Shown: positions 1 through 4,850 of the stretch, in pieces | Layout: each line of letters starts with the position of its first letter | Position numbering within the stretch: the stretch's first letter is position 1 | Source: Bacillota bacterium | GTDB lineage: Bacteria > Bacillota > Bacilli > Alicyclobacillales > SLC66 | Direction of reading: 5' to 3' | DNA: 6,725 nucleotides | Assembly: GCA_021799325.1 (NCBI GenBank) | Contig: JAJZAS010000082.1 | Span: 1 to 6,725 of the forward strand | The notes under the pieces: model-generated | Seen by the model: the letters and a program-made list of their open reading frames with translations, nothing else | What the model was told of the DNA's origin: nothing | Database searches by the model: none | Made by a program: the position numbers and the translations under genes

Positions 1-1
1 G

Positions 2-217
2 CACACTTTTTCGAAATCCGGGGAACTAGAGACTTCACTACTAATGGCCATTGCCAAACGACTTGTTGATCTTGAGCAAAAAAGTGCCACTCGTCATGCT
101 GCTATCCAAGCCACAGAGCAGGCCGGCCAACAATATTGGACATATATGGAAGGTGCATTGCTAGAAAATGTTCAATCCATGTGGATAAAAGGGGGAAATT
201 CACAAACTGTCGTCTAA
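2..217 (+). CDS. C-terminal fragment of an unidentified helical protein (5' end outside the window)
   Basis: This open frame enters from the left edge and stops at TAA 215-217, leaving 71 codons. I do not recognise the family. The visible part is polar and predicted mainly helical. A stretch beginning LLMAIAKRLVDLEQK has leucine and hydrophobic spacing that could form an amphipathic or coiled-coil helix, and a Gln- and aromatic-rich segment (QQYWTYMEGALLENVQ) follows. It has no transmembrane segment and no Cys or His motif. It is not the end of a Rieske protein, which is the product normally encoded just before qcrB in Bacillus. A DNA-binding protein with a coiled-coil tail, such as a MerR type, is one possibility, but nothing here proves it. 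No clear terminator follows, so read-through towards the qcr genes cannot be excluded. Confidence 0.6.
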   Translation, partial: HTFSKSGELETSLLMAIAKRLVDLEQKSATRHAAIQATEQAGQQYWTYMEGALLENVQSMWIKGGNSQTVV

Positions 218-233
218 TCGTCACATCCTCATC

Positions 234-262
234 TTGAGTTAATTCAGTATTATCTTTAAAAA
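234..262 (+). promoter_or_regulatory. Weak candidate sigma-A promoter for the qcr unit
   Basis: TTGAGT (234-239) and TAAAAA (257-262) are separated by 17 nt. Each matches its consensus hexamer at four of six positions. A better -10 on its own, TATTAT at 248-253, has no partner at the right distance. Transcription from here would give a leader of about 140 nt before qcrB that includes the possible small ORF at 313-402. The call rests on position and weak matches only. Confidence 0.3.
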
Positions 263-290
263 TGATAGTAGATGCAGTTTAGTAGCACTT

Positions 291-327
291 ATCCCATGGC
301 AGGGGATTTGTTATGCTGCGAAAGCAT
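291..327 (+). promoter_or_regulatory. Two small leader hairpins covering the ribosome binding site and start of the 29-codon ORF
   Basis: ATCCC (291-295) can pair with GGGAT (303-307) around a 7-nt loop. The second arm contains most of the AGGGG ribosome binding site at 301-305. Directly after it, ATGCT (313-317) can pair with AGCAT (323-327) around the loop GCGAA, which holds the ATG at 313-315 in a stem. Both stems are only 5 bp, so they would be weak alone. A role in controlling translation is inference. Confidence 0.3.
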
Positions 328-402
328 GCGATTTCATTTTATAATGAGGATCGGGAGGTGGACTTTTTTTACCGCGCAATAGCCTTGAAAAAAGGAGTGT
401 GA
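313..402 (+). CDS. Possible small protein (29 aa) upstream of qcrB
   Basis: An ATG at 313 opens a 29-codon frame ending at TGA 400-402. It is preceded by AGGGG at 301-305, with 7 nt to the ATG, which is good Shine-Dalgarno spacing. The peptide starts MLRKHAISFYNEDREVDFF and ends YRAIALKKGV. It is charged, rich in aromatic residues and has no membrane segment. The frame ends 8 nt before the qcrB start codon, and the qcrB ribosome binding site lies inside its last codons, an arrangement that fits translational coupling. I know no family for it. It could be a small protein of the bc complex, a regulatory leader peptide, the remnant of a lost gene, or a chance frame. Chance is a real risk at this length. 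Confidence 0.4.
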   Translation: MLRKHAISFYNEDREVDFFYRAIALKKGV

Positions 403-413
403 AATGAAGTTTG
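391..413 (+). promoter_or_regulatory. Ribosome binding site and TTG start of qcrB, with a decoy ATG between them
   Basis: AAAGGAG (391-397) is the only good Shine-Dalgarno sequence here. The TTG at 411-413 lies 13 nt beyond it, which is long. An ATG at 404-406 sits at ideal distance but in another frame, and gives only a four-codon frame (MKFD) ending at TAA 416-418. The qcrB frame has a stop at 405-407, so TTG 411 is the earliest possible standard start. It also matches the family N-terminus, since B. subtilis QcrB has the same distance from Met to the YDW motif. Confidence 0.65.
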
Positions 414-1082
414 ATTAAGCGAACTTACGATTGGATTGACGAGCGACTGAATATCACTCCGCTTTGGCGGGATATTGCAGATCATGAAGTGCCAGCACAC
501 GTCAACCCTGCCACAAAAATGTCCGCTTTTGTTTATTGCTTTGGTGGACTTACATTTTTAATTATTGTTACTCAGATTTTGTCAGGCATGTTCTTATCTA
601 TGTACTATGTTCCTGATATTAATAACGCCTATTACAGCGTTCAATATATTACCAATCAGGTCTTGCTCGGAAATGTGGTCCGTGGGATGCACTTCTGGGG
701 AGCTTCCTTAACCATTATCATGGTCTTTTTGCACATGCTTCGTGTGTTTTTTACCGGCGCGTACAAAGCGCCAAGAGAACTCAACTGGGTTGTCGGCGTA
801 TTGTTGTTCTTCATTGTTCTCGCCTTTGGTTTTACCGGATACCTGTTGCCATGGGACCAAAAAGCGTACTGGGCGACCTCAGTGGGTGCGCAAATCGCTG
901 AACAAGTGCCTATTCTTGGACCATATATCAGACTGCTTCTGGTTGGTGGTTCCACAGTGGGTGCGTTGACACTAACTCGCTTCTTTGCGATTCATGTGTT
1001 CTTCTTGCCAGCTGCGCTCCTCGTATTGTTAGGCGCTCACTTCCTGATGATTCGCAAAGCAGGGATCGCTGGACCCATGTAA
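411..1082 (+). CDS. qcrB: Menaquinol:cytochrome c reductase, cytochrome b subunit (QcrB)
   Basis: QcrB is the membrane cytochrome b subunit of the bc complex. It oxidises menaquinol and passes electrons through two b hemes across the membrane. The 223-aa product is full length for the short b6-type protein and has four transmembrane helices. The four heme b ligands are visible as His94 and His108 in one helix and His195 and His210 in another. The 14- and 15-residue spacings are typical of b6. Cys43 in SAFVYCFGG matches the Cys that covalently binds the extra heme c in Bacillus and in b6f. The segments YDWIDERL, TPLWRDIADHEVP, GAYKAPRELNW, GFTGYLLPWDQ and TRFFAIHVFFLPA closely resemble B. subtilis QcrB. 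It starts at TTG, and qcrC follows after 44 nt. In Bacillus the Rieske gene qcrA immediately precedes qcrB; here it does not. Confidence 0.97.
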   Translation: MIKRTYDWIDERLNITPLWRDIADHEVPAHVNPATKMSAFVYCFGGLTFLIIVTQILSGMFLSMYYVPDINNAYYSVQYITNQVLLGNVVRGMHFWGASLTIIMVFLHMLRVFFTGAYKAPRELNWVVGVLLFFIVLAFGFTGYLLPWDQKAYWATSVGAQIAEQVPILGPYIRLLLVGGSTVGALTLTRFFAIHVFFLPAALLVLLGAHFLMIRKAGIAGPM

Positions 1083-1126
1083 TATCTGGTAATTTGTAAC
1101 GACCAACAAGCGAGGAGGTATAGGCA

Positions 1127-1918
1127 TTGTCTTCTTCTGAAGATCCAAGGGAAAAACTTTCCGATGCCCCACGTCATCGGCGGACGTATCGGGAATTACA
1201 CGATGGACGAGAGCCGTTTTTCCCGAACTTCTTATTAAAAGAATGGATCATAGGCGCGATGTTTATCGTCGGCTTTCTGATCTGGGTGCTTTTAAATAAA
1301 GTGGGCCTCGGAAGTATTGCGAATCCGAATGATTCCAGCTATATTCCGGTTCCTGACTGGTACTTCCTTTTTCTCTATCAGGCCTTGAAATATTATCCCG
1401 GTAATGGTGAAGTTTTTGGTGCATTTTTAGTACCGGTAATTGTTACTTTGTTACTTATCTTCTTGCCATGGATTGATTGGAGCAAAAACCGTCGTCCATT
1501 CAAGAGGCCTTTGGCCACTGCATCCATGGTGCTAGTCATCATCATGATGTCTTGGTTAACCGCAGAAGCTTGGGCTCAGCACCAAGCGGAAGTTGGCGGA
1601 TCTGCAGCGGGTGGCAGCAGTAGCAGTACGAGCGGCTTACCCTTTGCTGTCCAGCATCCAACAAGCACAGCACTGATGGCCACTTCGATGCCAGGGTATC
1701 AATTGTTTGAAAACACCTGCGCAGGTTGCCACGGTCAAAATCTTGAAGGTTCAGTCGGTCCTGAGCTTCGTGGTATCGGTAATGTGGCGAGTTCTTCGCA
1801 ACTGTTGCCCGTTATCACAAAAGGCTTTCCACCAAACATGCCTCCAGGTGGTGGGCTTACTAACAAAAGTCAACTTCAACAAATTGCGGATTGGTTATCT
1901 CAACAAAAACAAAAATAA
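1127..1918 (+). CDS. qcrC: Menaquinol:cytochrome c reductase, subunit IV-cytochrome c fusion (QcrC)
   Basis: QcrC joins the b6f subunit IV part to a cytochrome c domain, as in Bacillus. In the 263-aa product, the NFLLKEW stretch at 34-40 leads into three predicted membrane helices (about 40-60, 96-115 and 131-150). PDWYFLFLYQALKYY at 76-90 carries PDWY, the Gram-positive form of the quinol-site PEWY motif. A Gly/Ser-rich linker (about 157-170) leads to a class I cytochrome c domain with CAGCH at 198-202, which binds heme c covalently. Met238 in NMPPGGG is the likely sixth heme ligand. The domain faces outside the cell and would accept electrons from the Rieske centre. The TTG start at 1127 has GGAGG (1114-1118) 8 nt upstream. 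It is cotranscribed with qcrB and ends at a strong terminator. Confidence 0.95.
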   Translation: MSSSEDPREKLSDAPRHRRTYRELHDGREPFFPNFLLKEWIIGAMFIVGFLIWVLLNKVGLGSIANPNDSSYIPVPDWYFLFLYQALKYYPGNGEVFGAFLVPVIVTLLLIFLPWIDWSKNRRPFKRPLATASMVLVIIMMSWLTAEAWAQHQAEVGGSAAGGSSSSTSGLPFAVQHPTSTALMATSMPGYQLFENTCAGCHGQNLEGSVGPELRGIGNVASSSQLLPVITKGFPPNMPPGGGLTNKSQLQQIADWLSQQKQK

Positions 1919-1957
1919 AAAAAAGCCGTTTGCCTTCGCGCAAGCGGCCTTTTTTTT
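1917..1957. terminator. Bidirectional intrinsic terminator between qcrC and the YitT-family gene
   Basis: The arms GCCGTTTGC (1925-1933) and GCAAGCGGC (1940-1948) form a 9-bp stem with one G-T wobble and a 6-nt loop. A T run at 1950-1957 follows on the plus strand. An A run at 1917-1924 precedes the stem and becomes the T run on the minus strand. The structure therefore serves qcrC, whose stop codon it touches, and also the convergent gene ending at 1977. A second T run lies at 1961-1968. Confidence 0.9.
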
Positions 1958-1976
1958 CGCTTTTTTTTCCTTGCGA

Positions 1977-2801
1977 TTATCGAGTAAAACCCTCACCGAG
2001 CACATCATGCACTTCATTTAATACGACAAACGCTTTTTCATCGAGAGAATGAACCAGTTGCTGCAAATGGACGATCTCATTTCGGCTAATGACGCAATAG
2101 ATGACTTGTTTTTCATCACCCGTAAATCCTCCCTGGCCGGATAAAAGGGTGGTACCTCGACCAAGGTCATCATGGATTTGGTTCGCTATTTCTTGCCATT
2201 TATCGCTGATTATCAGCGCTGCTTTTGACGAAGAGACACCTTCTATGACAAAATCCACGACGCGGCTAGCGACAAAAAGAGCAACCAGTGAATACATAGC
2301 GGTTTCTTTACCGATTACGATAGCAACGAGTGTAATGACAACTACATCAATCGCAAAAAGCAATCTTCCCATACTAAAGCCATAGAGATGATTGGCGATT
2401 CTCGCCAAAATATCGGAACCTCCAGTAGTACCGCCTGTTCGAAAAATCAGCCCCAATCCTAGTCCACAGATCACTCCACCATAAAGTGCTGCTAAGAGTC
2501 GGTCATTGGTGGGCTGGGAAAAATGTTGCGTCAAAATCGTAAATACGGATACCATGATAACCCCTAAAAGGGTTTTTCCAATAAATAACTTTCCGAAAAA
2601 TTTCCACCCCAAAAATAATACAGGAATGTTCAATATAAAATAAGAGATCCCAAGTGGAATTTTCAATTTATAGAGGGCGATAATTGAGAGGCCAACAAAT
2701 CCTCCTTCTGCCAAATGGTTTCCCACAATAAATGCGTTAAGACCTACGGAATAAATAAAACTGCCCACCACAATCAACAATACATTGAGCCAATGCTTCA
2801 T
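1977..2801 (-). CDS. YitT/YpjC-family membrane protein (DUF161 plus DUF2179)
   Basis: This is a 274-aa membrane protein of the YitT family, the usual length for these proteins. The N-terminal half (about 1-190) has five to six hydrophobic helices, with conserved-looking segments NAFIVGNHLAEGGFVGLS (22-39) and FRTGGTTGGSDILARI (120-135). The soluble C-terminal part (about 194-273) fits DUF2179, with SGQGGFTGDEKQVIYCVI and DEKAFVVLNEVHDVLGEGF. No reaction or substrate is established for the family, and a transport or small-molecule-binding role is only a suggestion. The ATG at 2801 has GAGGTG (complement of 2807-2812) just upstream. It begins 36 nt after the stop of the YkvI-family gene on the same strand, so the two are probably cotranscribed. 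In B. subtilis the family member ypjC lies a few genes after qcrABC, so the proximity to qcrC may be an old neighbourhood with this part inverted. Confidence 0.92.
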   Translation of the reverse strand: MKHWLNVLLIVVGSFIYSVGLNAFIVGNHLAEGGFVGLSIIALYKLKIPLGISYFILNIPVLFLGWKFFGKLFIGKTLLGVIMVSVFTILTQHFSQPTNDRLLAALYGGVICGLGLGLIFRTGGTTGGSDILARIANHLYGFSMGRLLFAIDVVVITLVAIVIGKETAMYSLVALFVASRVVDFVIEGVSSSKAALIISDKWQEIANQIHDDLGRGTTLLSGQGGFTGDEKQVIYCVISRNEIVHLQQLVHSLDEKAFVVLNEVHDVLGEGFTR

Positions 2802-2837
2802 TACTTCACCTCTTCATGTTACATCCTTGAATAATCA

Positions 2838-3896
2838 TTATACATTCCATTTTCTCTTTTTTTCCTGCATCATCACCATCATGAGAATAAAAAATCCAAA
2901 AACACCAAACCAGGGATAGAACCAACCCACCACGCGTGAAAATCCAATTTGGGCAAACACATACGCTCCAAGCAAACTGATCATCAACCAAGTTAAAAAA
3001 GATCCTTTCGTATGAGTTGCCAGTTCGCTTGCAAGTCCAAACGCATTAGCCAATAACGTCGAATAAATCTCAGCGCCAATGGCAATTAGCACTCCGCCTT
3101 GTAAAAAAGCAGGGAGTGTCTTTGCAATAAAAGCCATAGGAATCTCCTGCAGGTGGATCGCTTGTTGATTCACCAGCACCAGATGAATGAGGACCATTAA
3201 CACCCCTAACCCAATAGAACCAAAAAGACTGCCAAATAGTCGCACCTTGGCTTCTGGATGAAGGGATCCCAGAGGAACGAGTACTGGCAGCGACAATCCC
3301 ACGTTAAATCCAAGATACGAAAACGCCATCAACATCTGCCATATCGGGATGTTCATCGTCGGTTCTGCGATAGAATGGAACCATTGCAGTGTCGACAGAG
3401 TGTGCAAATGATAAAGCGTCGAAAACATCACCCATATCAGCATAAATGGGACAATAAAAGTATTTGCTACAATAATTCCTTGAATCCCAAAATACAATAA
3501 TACGATGGTGGCCCATACGCATACCAACGTACTGATGTAAAGAGGCCATCCGGCTACCTGTTGAAGAAGTGCACCACCGCCTGCGATCATGGCGATGTTC
3601 AACCCGAAAATCGTCAATAACAAGAGGCTGTTTACAATTACACTGCCTTTTTTCCCAAGTAAGTGTTTGGATAGATCTGCAAAAGAGTCGACTTGAAATC
3701 GTGGCCCCAGATGAAGCGCGTAAACTCCAAACAAAAAAAACAAAAGTGCTGTGAACGCTATTCCCCATAAAGCAAATGGCCCATTTTTTGAGAAAAATTG
3801 CCAAACTTCTTGTCCCGATGCAAAACCTGCTCCCACCACTGTGCCCACATAAGTGACAGTAATTTGAAAAACGGCGCTCCATTGCTTTTTTTTCAC
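2838..3896 (-). CDS. YkvI-family membrane transporter (putative, substrate unknown)
   Basis: The 352-aa integral membrane protein has about ten hydrophobic helices and belongs to the YkvI family, which resembles APC-type amino-acid permeases. The best sign is GTVVGAGFASGQEVWQFF (18-35). This is a broken first helix typical of YkvI and related to the glycine-rich TM1 of sodium-coupled transporters. Further helices include IAMIAGGGALLQ (101-112) and a late GAEIYSTLLANAFGL (274-288). The substrate is not known. I place the start at GTG 3896, because the minus strand carries GGTGAGGTGAA (complement of 3901-3911) at the right distance and the product length then fits the family. An ATG at 3974 would add 26 polar residues and run through the shared promoter region. 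The YitT-family gene follows 36 nt later without a terminator, which suggests one transcript. Confidence 0.88.
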   Translation of the reverse strand: MKKKQWSAVFQITVTYVGTVVGAGFASGQEVWQFFSKNGPFALWGIAFTALLFFLFGVYALHLGPRFQVDSFADLSKHLLGKKGSVIVNSLLLLTIFGLNIAMIAGGGALLQQVAGWPLYISTLVCVWATIVLLYFGIQGIIVANTFIVPFMLIWVMFSTLYHLHTLSTLQWFHSIAEPTMNIPIWQMLMAFSYLGFNVGLSLPVLVPLGSLHPEAKVRLFGSLFGSIGLGVLMVLIHLVLVNQQAIHLQEIPMAFIAKTLPAFLQGGVLIAIGAEIYSTLLANAFGLASELATHTKGSFLTWLMISLLGAYVFAQIGFSRVVGWFYPWFGVFGFFILMMVMMQEKKRKWNV

Positions 3897-3900
3897 CGCA

Positions 3901-3911
3901 TTCACCTCACC
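3901..3911 (-). promoter_or_regulatory. Ribosome binding site fixing the GTG start of the YkvI-family gene
   Basis: Read on the minus strand, this is GGTGAGGTGAA, with the GAGGTG core 6 nt before the GTG at 3896. It favours this internal start over the in-frame ATG at 3974, which has no comparable site. A second GTG four codons... upstream at 3905 overlaps the core itself and is not usable. Confidence 0.7.
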
Positions 3912-3927
3912 GTTTATTCCTATTAAT

Positions 3928-3973
3928 TGGTCAACACAACTATGCTTGCTTGTACTATTCATTCGTGTTGCCA
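3928..3973. promoter_or_regulatory. Spaced inverted repeat in the divergent ykvI-like/uppP promoter region
   Basis: TGG-t-CAACAC (3928-3937) is mirrored by GTGTTGCCA (3965-3973). The arms are 9 bp, interrupted by one unpaired T at 3931, and are separated by 27 nt. A weak candidate uppP promoter lies inside: TCAACA (3931-3936), 16 nt, TACTAT (3953-3958). Each hexamer matches its consensus at four or five of six positions. The left arm overlaps that -35. The layout would suit an operator for a dimeric regulator, but no particular regulator is indicated. Confidence 0.35.
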
Positions 3974-4002
3974 CGTAGAATCAAACGGAAGGAGGAAAGA
4001 AG

Positions 4003-4785
4003 GTGAATCATTTACAAGCCATCTTTTTGGGAGCACTTCAGGGTATCAGCGAATTTCTGCCAATCAGTAGCTCTGGTCATGTATTACTTTTCCAAAAATT
4101 ACTTCACATTCAAACCTCATCGTTGCTGCTTGATATCAGCTTGCACTTGGGCACTCTACTCGCACTGATCATCGCGCTTCGCAGGGAACTGATTCACCTG
4201 ATCCGGCATCCGCGCGATCCGATGTGGATATTGTTAATCATGGGAACAGTGCCTACAGTCTTCATTGCGATTGTATTTCAGTCATTTATTGAAAAAGCTT
4301 TTCAAACGGGGGAAACACTTGGAGCAGAATTTTTGATCACAGGCATTTTACTTCTCTTATCTGAAAACCGTTATCAACAACAGCGCGAGTCCACTAGTCA
4401 AATAAGTATCTCCCAAGCGCTTCTCATCGGTTGTGCACAGGGTGCCGCCATCATGCCGGCGTTATCTCGATCTGGCCTGACGATGTCTACTGCCATTGGA
4501 CTCGGTATATCGCGTGAAGAAGCAGTGAGATTTTCCTTCCTCATGTCCATCCCAGCCATTCTTGGTGCTTCTATTTTTGCGATCAAGGACCTTTCTTCCG
4601 TCCCGTCCCCACTCGTCTCCTCCCTGGTTTTGGCACTGATCACCAGTGCGTTCTTTGGGTATCTGGCTATTCGATTTTTATTACAATGGGTGAGTCGGCA
4701 CAGTATCAAACCTTTTGGCTACTACACCTTCACACTCGGAATCTTGCTATTACTAAACCAGTGGATTTTTCATATCGTTTCGTAA
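4003..4785 (+). CDS. uppP: Undecaprenyl-diphosphatase UppP (BacA family)
   Basis: UppP removes a phosphate from undecaprenyl diphosphate at the outer face of the membrane. This recycles the lipid carrier used for peptidoglycan and other wall polymers, and high levels give bacitracin resistance. The 260-aa polytopic protein carries both signature regions. The first is QGISEFLPISSSGH (13-26), with Gln13 and Glu17 in the (E/Q)xxxE motif and the Ser-rich LPISSSGH. The second is MPALSRSGLTMS (151-162), with Arg156 in the PxxSRSG motif. REEAVRFSFLMSIPAI (171-186) is also typical of the family. The length is slightly below the E. coli protein (273 aa), and no conserved part appears to be missing. 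The GTG start at 4003 has GGAGG at 3991-3995, 7 nt upstream. It is divergent from the YkvI-family gene and is followed by the secreted hydrolase gene after 65 nt. Confidence 0.96.
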   Translation: MNHLQAIFLGALQGISEFLPISSSGHVLLFQKLLHIQTSSLLLDISLHLGTLLALIIALRRELIHLIRHPRDPMWILLIMGTVPTVFIAIVFQSFIEKAFQTGETLGAEFLITGILLLLSENRYQQQRESTSQISISQALLIGCAQGAAIMPALSRSGLTMSTAIGLGISREEAVRFSFLMSIPAILGASIFAIKDLSSVPSPLVSSLVLALITSAFFGYLAIRFLLQWVSRHSIKPFGYYTFTLGILLLLNQWIFHIVS

Positions 4786-4796
4786 ACGGGATCGAT

Positions 4797-4802
4797 TATA
4801 AT
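4797..4802 (+). promoter_or_regulatory. Candidate -10 element for the GDSL hydrolase gene
   Basis: A perfect TATAAT lies in the short gap after uppP, about 50 nt before the preferred hydrolase start. I see no convincing -35 at 16-18 nt and no extended -10 TG. No terminator separates the two genes, so transcription from uppP may also reach the hydrolase gene. Confidence 0.3.
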
Positions 4803-4850
4803 GATAGGGTGTGATTAATGGAATTTTTTATTTTTGAAGGGATGAATGCG

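Noticed and set aside
340..345. Perfect TATAAT in front of qcrB as a promoter -10
   Set aside because: The hexamer 17 nt upstream (TGCGAA) is not a convincing -35, and the element lies inside the possible 29-codon ORF, where it reads as Tyr-Asn codons.
353..402. GGGAGG at 353-358 with a GTG at 358 as a 14-codon gene
   Set aside because: The GTG overlaps the Shine-Dalgarno core, so it cannot be used with it, and no start codon lies at a proper distance. It is simply the end of the frame that begins at 313.
656..969. Reading frames on both strands inside qcrB (656-955 minus, 742-969 plus)
   Set aside because: They are shadows of the strongly conserved qcrB frame, with no ribosome binding site and no recognisable protein features.
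2837..2842. Minus-strand TATAAT at the end of the YkvI-family gene as a separate promoter for the YitT-family gene
   Set aside because: It has no matching -35. It arises from the Val codon and the stop codon of the upstream gene. Cotranscription is the simpler reading.
3304..3882. Long 192-codon minus-strand frame inside the YkvI-family gene
   Set aside because: It overlaps a clear transporter gene on the same strand in another frame. Its peptide is rich in Arg, Cys, His and Trp with no domain, as expected of a shadow frame.
3897..3974. N-terminal extension of the YkvI-family protein from ATG 3974
   Set aside because: The added residues are polar and unlike the family, the ATG lacks a good ribosome binding site, and the GTG at 3896 has a strong one.
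4818..4850. Longer hydrolase N-terminus from ATG 4818
   Set aside because: It has only a weak upstream GGGTG and would place an unusual acidic and aromatic stretch before an otherwise standard signal peptide. It remains possible.
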